Of a stretch of 64,000 bases of DNA, positions 27,735-37,878 are shown in pieces. The DNA lies in contig CAMDFR010000008.1 in the NCBI GenBank assembly GCA_945897725.1, forward strand, positions 1 to 64,000, written 5' to 3'. Position numbers and translations under genes: made by a program. How positions within the stretch are numbered: position 1 is the stretch's first letter; every line of letters starts with the position of its first letter. The notes beneath the pieces were generated by a model, which was not told where the DNA came from, ran no database searches, and saw only the letters and a list, made by a program, of their open reading frames with translations. Source of the stretch: Chitinophaga pinensis. GTDB taxonomy: Bacteria > Bacteroidota > Bacteroidia > Chitinophagales > CAMDFR01.

Positions 27735-28562
27735 ATGATGTTGATGAATGTGACACTTTTTAGTAGTCGATTTTTATTGCTATTTGTAGGCACGGCAACG
27801 ATAGCAGCATACACCTTTTTACGTCTGGCTGGATTAAGAGAAAAGCATCCCAATACGAGTTCCGACATGTTGGATTGGGTAAGAAAATACAAATATTTTT
27901 TAGGGGCTTCTTTTATGCTACATGCAGGCATTGCTGTGTATGCTTTTCTACAACTCAATGATGCACAACAAATGATCATTGCTTGCATGGGCACTATTGG
28001 CTTATTCTATGGTATACCTTGTATTCCTTATAAAGGTAAACTGCGACCACTCAGACAAATTCCATTTTTAAAAGTCTTTTTAGTATCCATCAGTTGGACA
28101 ATGATTACTTGCGTAAGTGTATATGCCACAAGCTTTCCAGTGCTAGTGAGGCCACAATACTTATTGTTATCTGTCATGACTTTTCTTTTCATTTTTGCCC
28201 TCACTTTGGTATTCGATATTCGTGACTATGAATTTGATAAAGAGATTGACATGACCACCATTGCGCATGCGGTTGGCATAGAGAAAACCAAATCTATTGC
28301 GCATTATTTGTTGGTCTTGTATTGTTTGCTAGGCTTCATTTTCTATATCTATATGCCAATAGATATTTATTATCCAAACTTCTTTAAAAGCTATAACTTG
28401 CCTGTGTTTGTCGGCTTTTTAGTCGGTGGATTAGGAGGTATTTTTATCATTCAAAAGCTCACGAAGCAATCGAAAGAGTCTGTCTATACTTTTCAATTGG
28501 ATGGCATCATCATTTTACAGTCAGTCTTTATTCTCTTGACATATCTGATGAATTATACTTAA
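27735..28562 (+). CDS. UbiA-like prenyltransferase family membrane protein, start uncertain
   Basis: From the first ATG the product has 275 residues with about eight hydrophobic segments. A UbiA-like second aspartate motif, FDIRDYEFDKEID, lies near residues 160-172. The first Asp-rich motif of true UbiA enzymes is not clear, so catalytic activity is doubtful. The same frame stays open back to 27606 and the extra codons read like a real N-terminus (IKKIITYSNIWIGLAAVLL), yet contain no ATG, GTG or TTG. The true start may be a rare codon such as ATT at 27627 or 27648, or there may be a frameshift. It lies between the M42 peptidase and an SGNH hydrolase on the same strand. Confidence 0.6.
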   Translation: MMLMNVTLFSSRFLLLFVGTATIAAYTFLRLAGLREKHPNTSSDMLDWVRKYKYFLGASFMLHAGIAVYAFLQLNDAQQMIIACMGTIGLFYGIPCIPYKGKLRPLRQIPFLKVFLVSISWTMITCVSVYATSFPVLVRPQYLLLSVMTFLFIFALTLVFDIRDYEFDKEIDMTTIAHAVGIEKTKSIAHYLLVLYCLLGFIFYIYMPIDIYYPNFFKSYNLPVFVGFLVGGLGGIFIIQKLTKQSKESVYTFQLDGIIILQSVFILLTYLMNYT

Positions 28563-28574
28563 TTTCTCCTTGTC

Positions 28575-29531
28575 ATGAAGTCAATAAAGTATTGGTTTTC
28601 GATGAGTATCATCACACTGCTGCTATTAGTTTTTATTGAGCTTTTTGTAAGGCTTTGTTTCCCATTTATTCAGGCCCAAGGCTGTGACAAAATAATGTTA
28701 CAAGATTTTGTTTATGGTAAGTCGATGGGATTGGCGCCTAATCGTTCGGGAATTTTCTTTGGTAGACTGGTACATGTAGATGGCAATAGAAGCCGTAGAA
28801 ACGCCCACCGATTCAACAAAAAGAAAAACGCTTGGTTGCATATTGGAGACTCTGTAACCATGGGGGTTGGTGTAGATGATGACTCCACTTTCAGTGCATT
28901 ATTAGCTCAAGATGCTGATTCTATCAACATTCTGAATCCTTCGCTCATTGGCTATTCTGTGGTTGATTACAAAAATGTAATCAGACAATTGGTCATAACA
29001 GATGGGAATACCTTAAAGATTACGCATATCACTTTATTTTATTGCTTGAATGATATCTATGGTCAAACCTTTATAGAAAAGCCCACACAACGTTACAAGT
29101 TGTTGGAATTTATAAAGACACACTATCTGACCTATATTGCCTTGAAAGCTTTGTTGTTTGATAGACCAAAAGCCTTGTACGAATATGACAAAAAATTTTA
29201 TCACCCTGATGGAAAAGAATTAAATCAAGTGGTGCAGGAATTATCTCAAATTCAGATATTGTGTAGACTCAAGAATATCGATTTCAATATCGTTGTATTG
29301 CCCTATTTATCGCAGCTAGAGCAAAAAAACAGACCTACAAAAGAATTTAATATACTGAATACAGCTTTACAGAAACTCAATCAGAATCCACCAGCGATCA
29401 TAGATGCAAGCCCTGCCTTTGATGGAGAGGAGGAGGTAGAAAGTAATTATTTATTTGGAGATGGTATTCATTTTTCTAATGATGGGCATCGAAAAACAAA
29501 GGCATTTTATCAGAGTAAGGTAGCGCGCTAA
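28575..29531 (+). CDS. Membrane-anchored SGNH/GDSL hydrolase-like protein
   Basis: A 318-residue protein with one N-terminal membrane helix (about residues 7-27) and a catalytic domain facing the periplasm. SGNH blocks are visible: Ser93 in HIGDSVTMG, Asn159-Asp160 in YCLNDIYG and Asp296-x-x-His299 in GDGIHFSNDGH. These enzymes are esterases or acyl transferases that often act on polysaccharide acetyl groups or lipids. It begins 12 bases after the UbiA-like gene and is probably cotranscribed. Substrate unknown. Confidence 0.8.
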   Translation: MKSIKYWFSMSIITLLLLVFIELFVRLCFPFIQAQGCDKIMLQDFVYGKSMGLAPNRSGIFFGRLVHVDGNRSRRNAHRFNKKKNAWLHIGDSVTMGVGVDDDSTFSALLAQDADSINILNPSLIGYSVVDYKNVIRQLVITDGNTLKITHITLFYCLNDIYGQTFIEKPTQRYKLLEFIKTHYLTYIALKALLFDRPKALYEYDKKFYHPDGKELNQVVQELSQIQILCRLKNIDFNIVVLPYLSQLEQKNRPTKEFNILNTALQKLNQNPPAIIDASPAFDGEEEVESNYLFGDGIHFSNDGHRKTKAFYQSKVAR

Positions 29532-29539
29532 TCGCATTT

Positions 29540-32128
29540 CTATTCAAACAATTCTCCTTGCTCACCTGCATCTTCTACGCCGCCATCGAAATCTGGACCA
29601 AGTATTTTTCCTGAAGGAGCATAAGTTTCTTCTTCGCTCTCCTCTTCATTCACCAACTCCTTAATATCACCATCAATAGGGAAATAGGTCAACTTATTCC
29701 CCAATGCCTTCCAACCTTTCACCTCAATCAAGTCCTTGATAAAATGAGTTTCTGTTTCCTTATCCTTGGTCTTGCCCTTAAGAATGGTGAATTGAATTTG
29801 CGAATTTTTCTTTAAGGTAAGTACCATCACTTTCGAAGCATTATGTTCTGTGATAAATCGATAGCGCTTCGATTCTACTGATGCTTCAATTTTGAATCGT
29901 TTGATATAAATATTTTTGCTTGCACCGTCATAATAGACCGTGGAGATGACATATCCGGGATGGTATTTCACTATTTCTTGTATGGCATCTAAATCATACC
30001 TATTGGTAAGCTCGAAATTAGTGAGTTCATAATCACCGTTCTTATACAAAACCAATAGATGATTTCCAGTATCAAAGACCCCCAAATGTCGGCCACGTTG
30101 TTCCTTATTAAGACGTCCTACAGTCTCATCAAGCCATATATCTACACCGCCAAGTGTGCTTTGACCCTTCGATTTAAATTCAACTTTTTTAACCGGATAC
30201 TTGGTAATAATATTTCCTTGACTCTGTCTACCTTTTACTGCCAACTCACCAAAATTAAAATCAAAAACTTTATTTTTTGCTGCAGCGGCAGGATGCAATT
30301 GAATATTTACAATCTCTGACTCGCTATTGGGTTGTGCCGAAAAGTACAAGACCTTAGAGCCAGCCTCACCACTTGTCAAATCATATTCTTTATCTCTCGT
30401 AATAGCCGTTACAGCAAATCTTTTAACAAATGTTCTCTTGGTTTTACCATCTGTATAAATCATATGGTAAATTTTCCTATCCTCTTCTTTTTTCCAAACA
30501 TCCACATGTAAAATATCTTTGCCAAAAAACTTCTTCTCTCCCACCTTACTCACAATCATCTTTCCACTTTTCATAAAGACAATAATATCATCAATATCAG
30601 AGCAGGCACAAACCAATTCGTCGCTCTTCAAACCCATACCGACAAAGCCTTCTACCCTATTCACATATAGTTTTTTATTCATCACAGCCACCATCTTTAC
30701 TTCAATGGTGTCAAACAATTTGATCTCCGTTTTTCTTTCGCGACCAGCACCATATTTTTTCAATAAGGTTTCGAAATACTTCACAGCATACTTCGTCAGG
30801 TTTTTTAAATTATTTTCTACCTCAGCAATACCTGATTCCAGTTTATTAATATGCTCATCCGCTTTAAAAGCATCAAATTTTGAAATTCTTTTGATTCTGA
30901 TTTCTGTCAACCTTACAATATCTTCTTCAGTAATGGCTCTAAAGAATATTTTTTTATACTTGCTTAATCCTTTGTCAATAGCCTTGATAACCCCTTCCCA
31001 AGTATCTTCTTCTTCTATATCTCGATAGATTCTTTTTTCAATAAATATTTTTTCTAAGGAAGAGAAATGCCACTGCTCCTGCAAATCTTTTAGGTTGATC
31101 TCCAATTCGCGTTTTAATAATTCCTTAGTCTCCTTGGTAGAAATTTTCAAAATTTCATCCACCGATAAGAATCTTGGCTTTTCATCAATAATCACACATG
31201 CATTAGGCGAGATGGATGATTCACAATCAGTAAAGGCATATAAGGCATCAATGGTCACGTCAGGAGAAATACCTGCTGGTAATTCTATCGCTATTTCAAC
31301 CAACTTGGCAGTATTGTCTGTTACCTTTTTTATCTTAATCTTCCCTTTCTCGTTGGCGTTGACAATCGAATTAATCAATGACGTAGTGGTAACTCCAAAA
31401 GGAATATCCTTAATCACCAAATTCGATTTATCGATCACCTCTATTTTTGCTCTAACCCTTATTTTTCCGCCTCTTTCGCCAGCATTATAGTTGGTGGCAT
31501 CCATCATGCCTCCGGTAGGAAAATCAGGGAAAATATGAGGCTGATTTCCTTTTAAAATTTCAATACTTGCTTCAATCAACTCACAAAAATTATGTGGCAA
31601 TATTTTCGTAGAAAGTCCAACTGCTATACCTTCTACGCCTTGTGCTAACAACAAAGGAAACTTCATTGGTAAGGTCACCGGCTCCTTCTTTCTACCATCA
31701 TAGGAATTCTGCCACAACGTTAAATCGCGATTAAAAGTGACATCTAATGCAAACTTGGATAAGCGCGCTTCAATATATCTTGGCGCTGCTGCCCTATCAC
31801 CCGTTCTATTATCACCCCAATTACCTTGACAGTCAATCATCAAATCCTTTTGACCTAAATTCACCAAGGCATCCCCAATAGACATATCGCCATGAGGATG
31901 ATATTGCATGGTTTGACCAATGATGTTCGCTACCTTATTATAACGCCCATCATTCATTTCGTTCATGGCATGGAAAATCCTTCGCTGCACAGGCTTTAAA
32001 CCATCTTCAATATTGGGTACTGCCCTTTCTAAAATCACATAGGAGGCATAATCTAAGAACCAATCCTTGTACAAGTCATCTACCTGTATAGAATGTATAT
32101 TCAATTCATTTTTTTCTGCTTCGCTCAT
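29540..32128 (-). CDS. parC: DNA topoisomerase IV subunit A
   Basis: The cutting and religating subunit of type IIA topoisomerase, which separates daughter chromosomes. The 862-residue protein has the winged-helix/tower core beginning with YASYVILERAVPNIEDGLKP, the quinolone-region stretch YHPHGDMSIGDALVNL, and the catalytic tyrosine Y118 in AAPRYIEARLS. The C-terminal wheel domain (about 510-800) ends in an acidic tail. It is the second gene after parE (155-base gap). I prefer ParC over GyrA because the partner next door is a short type IIA B subunit and a GyrA-box-like QRRGKxG motif is not evident. Confidence 0.88.
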   Translation of the reverse strand: MSEAEKNELNIHSIQVDDLYKDWFLDYASYVILERAVPNIEDGLKPVQRRIFHAMNEMNDGRYNKVANIIGQTMQYHPHGDMSIGDALVNLGQKDLMIDCQGNWGDNRTGDRAAAPRYIEARLSKFALDVTFNRDLTLWQNSYDGRKKEPVTLPMKFPLLLAQGVEGIAVGLSTKILPHNFCELIEASIEILKGNQPHIFPDFPTGGMMDATNYNAGERGGKIRVRAKIEVIDKSNLVIKDIPFGVTTTSLINSIVNANEKGKIKIKKVTDNTAKLVEIAIELPAGISPDVTIDALYAFTDCESSISPNACVIIDEKPRFLSVDEILKISTKETKELLKRELEINLKDLQEQWHFSSLEKIFIEKRIYRDIEEEDTWEGVIKAIDKGLSKYKKIFFRAITEEDIVRLTEIRIKRISKFDAFKADEHINKLESGIAEVENNLKNLTKYAVKYFETLLKKYGAGRERKTEIKLFDTIEVKMVAVMNKKLYVNRVEGFVGMGLKSDELVCACSDIDDIIVFMKSGKMIVSKVGEKKFFGKDILHVDVWKKEEDRKIYHMIYTDGKTKRTFVKRFAVTAITRDKEYDLTSGEAGSKVLYFSAQPNSESEIVNIQLHPAAAAKNKVFDFNFGELAVKGRQSQGNIITKYPVKKVEFKSKGQSTLGGVDIWLDETVGRLNKEQRGRHLGVFDTGNHLLVLYKNGDYELTNFELTNRYDLDAIQEIVKYHPGYVISTVYYDGASKNIYIKRFKIEASVESKRYRFITEHNASKVMVLTLKKNSQIQFTILKGKTKDKETETHFIKDLIEVKGWKALGNKLTYFPIDGDIKELVNEEESEEETYAPSGKILGPDFDGGVEDAGEQGELFE

Positions 32129-32283
32129 TGTACTTTTTCAATATGTTTTTCTAATCTCAATCAATCAATTCATGCTATCAAACGCACGATTCCTCAACCG
32201 CTCATCATTAAATTCCATCATGTTAAAACTAATCATTTTCAAATTCCCTCATTTTCCAATTTTCAAATTCATCCATTCTCAAA

Positions 32284-34155
32284 TTAATCCATCTCCTCCA
32301 CCACTTCTACCTCCACCAAATCATCCAACTCAATCCTCAAATTATTGATGATAAACAATTGTCTTTCCATCGAGTTCTTTCCCATATAGTATTCAAGCAT
32401 CTTTTTGATCGATGAATTATCTCTATGTATCACTGGGGTTAACTTAATATCATCACCAATAAAAGCTTCAAACTCCTCAGGACTTATCTCGCCCAAACCC
32501 TTGAAACGAGTAATTTCTGGCTTTCCTTTCAGTTTCTTAATCGCTTCTTGTTTTTCTTCTTCGCTATAACAATAAATGGTATCTTTCTTATCTCTTACCC
32601 TAAACAAAGGCGTCTCCAATATTTTGATATGACCATTCTTCACCAAATCAGGAAAAAACTGCAAGAAAAAAGTCAGTATCAATAATCGAATATGAAGTCC
32701 ATCCACATCGGCATCGGTGGCGATCACCACATTATTATACCGCAAATCCTCTATACTCTCTTCGATGTTTAAGGCATGTTGCAATAGATTAAATTCCTCA
32801 TTTTCATACACCACTTTTTTCGTCAGACCATAGCAATTCAAAGGTTTTCCTCTTAAACTAAACACCGCTTGTGTTTCTACATCTCGGGCTTTAGTGATCG
32901 ATCCACTGGCTGAATCTCCCTCTGTGATAAAGACCGTGGTATCTAGCTTTCGAGCTCCTTTTTCATCATTAAAATGCGCCCGGCAATCACGTAAGTTCTT
33001 ATTGTGTAAATTGGCTTTCTTAGCCCTTTGTTGAGCCAGTTTTTTAATACCAGCCATATCTTTACGCTCTCGCTCGCTCAGGTTAATCTTACGGAGCAAT
33101 ACCTCTGCAACAGCTGGATTTTTATGCAAATAATCATTCAAATGCTTACCGATAAAATCTCCCACAAAGGCTTTCATACTGGTGCCTTCTTCAACAGTCG
33201 TACTGCCCAATTTAGTCTTTGTTTGCGATTCAAATACTGGCTCTTGTATACGAATGCTGATGGCCGCCACAATTGATGTACGAATATCCACTGCCTCAAA
33301 ATCCTTCTTATAAAAATCTCTAATCGTCTTTACAAAAGCTTCTCTAAAAGCCCCTAAATGCGTACCTCCCATCACGGTATGCTGACCATTCACAAAGGAA
33401 TAATATTCCTCCCCATACTGATGTGCATGTGTCATCGCAACCTCAATATCATCTCCTTTCAAATGAATGATTGGATAGATGGCACTTTCCTCATCCACCT
33501 TTCGACTCAACAAATCATGCAATCCATTTTTTGAAATATATTTCTGACCATTGAAATCAAGTGTTAGACCAGCATTGAGATAGGCATAATTCCAAATTTG
33601 ATTTTCTAAATACTCAGGAATAAAATGATAATTTTTAAAAATAACAGTATCAGGAGTGAAAAAAACCCTCGTACCATTTGGCTCGGTAGTACTCTGCAAT
33701 GGTTGATCTACCACAAGATTTCCTTGCTTAAATTCTGCTACTTTCTTCTGCCCATCACGAATACTCTCAATCTTAAAATAAACCGACAAAGCATTTACCG
33801 CCTTGGTTCCTACCCCGTTCAAACCAACTGATTTTTTAAAAGCCTTGCTGTCGTATTTACCGCCTGTATTAATTTGCGACACACAATCAATCACTTTGCC
33901 TAAGGGAATACCACGACCATAATCACGCACCTCTACACTCTCTTTAGTCACCGTAATTTCCACTTTTTTCCCATTGCCCATCACATATTCATCAATGCAA
34001 TTGTCAATCACCTCCTTGATCAAAATATAGACACCATCATCCTGCGACGATCCATCACCAGCCTTTCCAATATACATACCTGGCCGCAAACGCATGTGTT
34101 CTTTCCAATCTAAGGAGCGGATATTGTCTTCCGTATATTCTTCTTGTGATGCCAT
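32284..34155 (-). CDS. parE: DNA topoisomerase IV subunit B
   Basis: The ATPase partner of ParC. The 623-residue protein has a GHKL ATPase domain ([49 protein letters not shown]), a transducer region, and a TOPRIM domain ([10 protein letters not shown] and [10 protein letters not shown]), ending with the short tail typical of ParE. The C-terminus lacks the long insertion found in proteobacterial GyrB. It precedes parC on the minus strand, the usual order in Bacteroidota. Confidence 0.9.
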   Translation of the reverse strand: MASQEEYTEDNIRSLDWKEHMRLRPGMYIGKAGDGSSQDDGVYILIKEVIDNCIDEYVMGNGKKVEITVTKESVEVRDYGRGIPLGKVIDCVSQINTGGKYDSKAFKKSVGLNGVGTKAVNALSVYFKIESIRDGQKKVAEFKQGNLVVDQPLQSTTEPNGTRVFFTPDTVIFKNYHFIPEYLENQIWNYAYLNAGLTLDFNGQKYISKNGLHDLLSRKVDEESAIYPIIHLKGDDIEVAMTHAHQYGEEYYSFVNGQHTVMGGTHLGAFREAFVKTIRDFYKKDFEAVDIRTSIVAAISIRIQEPVFESQTKTKLGSTTVEEGTSMKAFVGDFIGKHLNDYLHKNPAVAEVLLRKINLSERERKDMAGIKKLAQQRAKKANLHNKNLRDCRAHFNDEKGARKLDTTVFITEGDSASGSITKARDVETQAVFSLRGKPLNCYGLTKKVVYENEEFNLLQHALNIEESIEDLRYNNVVIATDADVDGLHIRLLILTFFLQFFPDLVKNGHIKILETPLFRVRDKKDTIYCYSEEEKQEAIKKLKGKPEITRFKGLGEISPEEFEAFIGDDIKLTPVIHRDNSSIKKMLEYYMGKNSMERQLFIINNLRIELDDLVEVEVVEEMD

Positions 34156-34388
34156 ATGATTTACCTTTTATTTCTTTGCTGCAATTTTTGAAGCCTCGCT
34201 TTTTCCTTGCGTCCTTTATTATTTTCCTAAAATTTTTAGCAAACAAAGATAAGAAGGAAACAGAATTGCGTAAATTTTAAAGCCAAAGAATAATCAACAT
34301 TTGTGCGTAAGTGGGCAAATACTGTATAAAATAGGATACACGTAAGATACCCGGCTTCATAGAATCATAAGTTCAGTCGTTCATAAAT

Positions 34389-34466
34389 GGGCGTGCCCCG
34401 TCAACAAACAGCCTTGACGGGTCCTGCTATTCGCGCTACATGGTAGCTTGCTCCTATCAGTCACGC
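34389..34466 (+). repeat. Modular double-hairpin intergenic repeat, copy 5
   Basis: The shortest and cleanest copy: GGGCGTGC, first stem CCCGTCAA...TTGACGGG, middle box GGGTCCTGCTATTCGCGC, second stem GCTAC-ATG-GTAGC, closing box TGCTCCTATCAGTCACGC. It lies in the 350-base gap upstream of parE, which otherwise holds nothing I can name. Confidence 0.7.
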
Positions 34467-34505
34467 AAATTCTCTTCCAATACAACACTAGAGCAGAAAA
34501 AAAAA

Positions 34506-34991
34506 TTATAGAAAATCTAAAAGCTGAGTCCATGCGCGAAGCTTGTATTCAAAAGATTTAGAAGCATGGGCTGGGCTGGGTGAAGGCAATCTATAGAATG
34601 CTAAAGAGCCATTTTCACCCACATGCTTTTTATAATATTTCTCGGCATCCCCACTGGTAAAAAATACATTCTTAATGTTGGGATACTTTTGATACAAAGC
34701 TCTAAAATCATTGGCAGATTCCTCCTTAATTGCAGCATCTGCACTGCCCTTTCTTTCGCAATGGCTTAAAACATCCCACAAGGCAATCCGATGCTTGCAC
34801 AAAAATGCTTTTCTACTTTGATAATCCTGCTCAAATGCTTGCTCAAAAAGGGCATAAATAATTTTCCAAAATTGATTTTTAGAATGTCCATAGTACTCTC
34901 GTTTCTCCAAAGAAGCATCACTTGGCATGGTTCCCAGAATCAAAATTTTGGCATTCTCATCAATGATTGGTAAGAAAGCTGTTTTTATCAT
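34506..34991 (-). CDS. DNA-deoxyinosine glycosylase (family 6 UDG superfamily)
   Basis: A 161-residue base-excision enzyme expected to remove hypoxanthine (deaminated adenine) from DNA. Visible motifs are the first active-site loop ILGTMPSDASLEKREYYGH, the NQFWKI stretch, and the C-terminal loop RLPSPSPAHA, which fits the family 6 hypoxanthine-DNA glycosylases. Its ATG lies 15 bases after the stop of the TerC-like gene, so it is the last gene of a four-gene operon. Confidence 0.85.
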   Translation of the reverse strand: MIKTAFLPIIDENAKILILGTMPSDASLEKREYYGHSKNQFWKIIYALFEQAFEQDYQSRKAFLCKHRIALWDVLSHCERKGSADAAIKEESANDFRALYQKYPNIKNVFFTSGDAEKYYKKHVGENGSLAFYRLPSPSPAHASKSFEYKLRAWTQLLDFL

Positions 34992-35006
34992 AAAGCCTCT
35001 GAAAAA

Positions 35007-35819
35007 TTATTGCGCTGCAGAATGACGCTTCGGAAAATTGAACAACAAGCTACTTAAGAGCGGTAAAAAGAAGATAGCCAAGGTCAAGCCCGATGTCAAC
35101 CAATCTGCCGAATGACTTCCTAAAAATTTACTAATGGCCGCCTCTGGAATATAATGTTCAAAGACGGATAAAAGCAATTTGATACCTAATACACCTATGA
35201 CAACAAAGGCACAGGTTTCTAAGAAGTCGTATTTTTCCATCAGTTTTACAAAGGCTTGTGCTACGAATCGCATCGCCAAAATGCCAATAAATACTCCTAT
35301 CCAAATGGCGATAATATTTGGTGTATAAGCCACAGCAGCAAATACATTGTCAATGGAAAAAGCAAGGTCCATCAATTCAACCAAAGCAACCGTAGCCCAA
35401 AAACTACCTATAGATCCAACTGTTATTCGATACAGCCAATTACTTTTTTTATCCAATAAATCATCTTCCTTCGCTATGGTTTGTTTGCTTTTATACCAAT
35501 CCCAAACCAAATACAATAAATACAAGCCTCCTAGTGGTTTTAGCCACCATACAGTAATCAAGAAACCAGCTAATATCAAACAGATTCCTCGAAAAAAATA
35601 GGCACCGAAAATACCATACTTTAATGCCTTTTCTCTTTGCTCCTTTGGTAGATCCATCACCATGGTAGCGAGCACAGCAGCATTATCAACAGACAATAGA
35701 CTTTCAATAATCACCAGCATTCCAATGATGGGCAAGTATTGTAAAAAATGTTGGCTAAAATCTGTCCATTGAGTAGGAACTGAAGCAAAATAATCGGTAA
35801 AAAGCGAAATAAAATCCAT
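35007..35819 (-). CDS. TerC family membrane protein
   Basis: A 270-residue inner-membrane protein with about seven helices. The two inverted TerC motifs are clear: ESLLSVDNAAVLA near residue 40 and ELMDLAFSIDNVFAAVA near residue 150. TerC/Alx proteins have been linked to manganese efflux and to metal loading of exported enzymes; older tellurite-resistance naming is historical. No yybP-ykoY manganese riboswitch is visible in the 35-base gap upstream. It lies inside a compact minus-strand operon. Confidence 0.88.
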   Translation of the reverse strand: MDFISLFTDYFASVPTQWTDFSQHFLQYLPIIGMLVIIESLLSVDNAAVLATMVMDLPKEQREKALKYGIFGAYFFRGICLILAGFLITVWWLKPLGGLYLLYLVWDWYKSKQTIAKEDDLLDKKSNWLYRITVGSIGSFWATVALVELMDLAFSIDNVFAAVAYTPNIIAIWIGVFIGILAMRFVAQAFVKLMEKYDFLETCAFVVIGVLGIKLLLSVFEHYIPEAAISKFLGSHSADWLTSGLTLAIFFLPLLSSLLFNFPKRHSAAQ

Positions 35820-35854
35820 CTTATAGTTTATAGCTCAAAAATAAGAAATCTATC

Positions 35855-36340
35855 TTAAAAGATAGATTTAATAAAAGTAAGTAGCCACTCACTTAAGTCA
35901 ACATGAAATAATTTATAGGGAACAATAATGGCCACTGTCCATAAAAAACAGGAAATAAGTGTATAGCGAATAATTTGTTGCTTATCTTTTGTTATGGTAA
36001 GGGCAATAGCAATTCCAATAGGAATCGTTAATAATATGGGAGTCAAGATGGCAATACCTTTGAGACCAAATTTTCTGCGCAACAAAACCAGAAATTTATT
36101 CCTGAAGCTATGAATAGGCGTAGCAGCCATCCCTTTTTCTCGTCTCTGCTTTAGAAACCATTGTTTTAAAAACGCTCCTAAATAAGTGAAAGTGTAGACA
36201 CCGATAATACCACCAGAAAAATTAATAGCAAATGCAGAAAAGAGTCCAAAATTGGATTCTGCCGCAATCACACTTAGCCAAGAATACTTGAAAGCAGATC
36301 CCACCATAATGAGCAGAATGCCTATTATTTTTGTCAACAA
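35855..36340 (-). CDS. Small integral membrane protein, unknown function
   Basis: A 161-residue protein with four likely membrane segments (about residues 1-18, 33-60, 96-116 and 125-143) and a basic loop between the second and third. The phrase KFGLKGIAILTPILLTIPIG resembles small multidrug-export or DedA-like membrane proteins, but I would not assign a function. It begins two bases after the LON-domain gene ends, which implies cotranslation. Confidence 0.65.
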   Translation of the reverse strand: MLTKIIGILLIMVGSAFKYSWLSVIAAESNFGLFSAFAINFSGGIIGVYTFTYLGAFLKQWFLKQRREKGMAATPIHSFRNKFLVLLRRKFGLKGIAILTPILLTIPIGIAIALTITKDKQQIIRYTLISCFLWTVAIIVPYKLFHVDLSEWLLTFIKSIF

Positions 36341-36341
36341 T

Positions 36342-36980
36342 TTACTTTAATTTAGGGGGAATCTCGTTTCTGAAATGGCCGTTCATCTTAATCTTATTCA
36401 ATATTTCTACTTTATTTTTCATGTTCAATAAAGAGCTTTTCAAATGATAATAGATAAGGCTTTGCCTCGATTTTTCATCGGTGATGGAGAGCAAACGATA
36501 TTTTTCTTCTATGCTAAAACCGACGTAGGGCGCGATGTCAAATGCGGTCAGCGATTTACAATCATTAAAAAGAGGCTTATTGAGTTGCAACAAATCTTTC
36601 ATTTTTTCTAAGAGCTCTATGAGGTCGGCACTCAACTTCACTGCATCTGCAAGAGGTTGAACCACTTCCTTCACGATAGCTCCATAATATGGTTTTTCAG
36701 CATCATCCTCCACTACATGAAGTATTCTTACAACACCAACGCCCATCGTTTTGATATCCATTTTGCCATCGTCATATGTCTTTTCAATGGAAAGAATTTC
36801 CATTTCGGTTGCATATTCGCTGATATTGTTTTTTATATATGGCGGTATTGCAAAACGCTTTTTACCCGTCATCACATCATTGACTAAAGCGATATATTTT
36901 GGCTCAAATATATGTAAATTAAGCTTTTCGGTCGGATACACGACCAGTTGAAGAGGAAATATAGGAATAAACTTTTGCAT
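36342..36980 (-). CDS. LON substrate-binding-domain protein
   Basis: A 212-residue protein made up almost entirely of a LON N-terminal (substrate-binding-like) domain, without the protease or AAA parts. The start FIPIFPLQLVVYPTEKLNLHIFEPKY is diagnostic. Such short proteins are widespread, and their role is unknown. First gene of the operon that continues with a membrane protein, TerC and the deoxyinosine glycosylase. Confidence 0.82.
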   Translation of the reverse strand: MQKFIPIFPLQLVVYPTEKLNLHIFEPKYIALVNDVMTGKKRFAIPPYIKNNISEYATEMEILSIEKTYDDGKMDIKTMGVGVVRILHVVEDDAEKPYYGAIVKEVVQPLADAVKLSADLIELLEKMKDLLQLNKPLFNDCKSLTAFDIAPYVGFSIEEKYRLLSITDEKSRQSLIYYHLKSSLLNMKNKVEILNKIKMNGHFRNEIPPKLK

Positions 36981-37176
36981 ACTATTGTCACTTATTTGTC
37001 ATTAAACGCAAAAAAACAAAACTTTCTTATGGAATAATAATTAAACTGAATCAAGTATATAGAAGTTTTACGAAGGACGTTAAAAATTGATAATTTTTAC
37101 ACACTACAAAAGAACGAAACATAATGACATCTACATCTTAAATAATACTAATTTTTTAATTTCTAAATTCCATATT

Positions 37177-37857
37177 ATGAAAAATACATTCTTTTTCTCA
37201 AACCTTTTGTTCCTAATTTTAATCCAATCATTCGCCTTTGCTGGCGTTATCACAGGAACGGTCTACGAATATTCCTCTAAGGAACCCTTAGCTTCTGGTG
37301 CCATCATCATTAAAAATGCGGGATTTTCAAAAACCTATCCAATCAATCTAGATGGTAGCTATGATGCAAGTGGCCTGCCAAATGGTTCTTACATGGTGAT
37401 TGCAGATTGCAATGGTCACAGAGATACCGCTATGAAAATAAATGTGAGCACAGATCAAATCGTACCCCTCGATTTTTATTTAAATACTTTATTAGCAGAG
37501 GTAAATGTGGTTGGGAAAGTAAAAGGTGGCTATACACCAATAATTAATTTGTATGATAACAACATTGGAATCTACATCAAAGCCATAGACATGAAGCATG
37601 CCGGTGTCACAAAAATTAAAGACATCGCAGAATTAAGTCCTAAAGTAAACGTGAATGAAAATGGTGATATCTCAATCGCAGGAAGTAGACCAACAGCAAC
37701 TAGAACCATGATTGATGGCGTTTATACCATAAGCGATATCAGTTTACCTGTTGGTTCTATTAAGTATATGAGGGTGTATTCTGGTGGTATTCCAGCAAAG
37801 TATGGCGACTGTTCTGGAGGCGTCATCGTCATTGAAACAAAAAGTTATTTTGATTAG
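37177..37857 (+). CDS. Free-standing carboxypeptidase-like/TonB-plug protein without barrel
   Basis: A 226-residue exported protein. The ATG at 37177 is chosen because it gives a proper signal peptide (MKNTFFFSNLLFLILIQSFAFA). Residues 24-108 form a carboxypeptidase-regulatory-like beta domain (GVITGTVYEYSSKEPLASGAI). Residues 110-226 resemble a TonB receptor plug: ISIAGSRPTATRTMIDGVY, then YSGGIPAKYGDCSGGVIVIE. The frame stops just where a 500-residue barrel would begin, and a terminator follows, so no barrel is encoded. It could be a remnant or a functional stand-alone plug. It lies beside the B12 locus. Confidence 0.65.
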   Translation: MKNTFFFSNLLFLILIQSFAFAGVITGTVYEYSSKEPLASGAIIIKNAGFSKTYPINLDGSYDASGLPNGSYMVIADCNGHRDTAMKINVSTDQIVPLDFYLNTLLAEVNVVGKVKGGYTPIINLYDNNIGIYIKAIDMKHAGVTKIKDIAELSPKVNVNENGDISIAGSRPTATRTMIDGVYTISDISLPVGSIKYMRVYSGGIPAKYGDCSGGVIVIETKSYFD

Positions 37858-37878
37858 TTGCATAGTTTTTTTTGAGAG

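Noticed and set aside
32067-32348. 93-codon plus-strand frame between parE and parC
   Set aside because: Low-complexity C/T-rich spacer plus antisense of both genes.
29540-34155. Gyrase rather than topoisomerase IV
   Set aside because: Adjacent short B subunit and lack of a visible GyrA box favour ParE/ParC, although the distinction is not absolute by eye.
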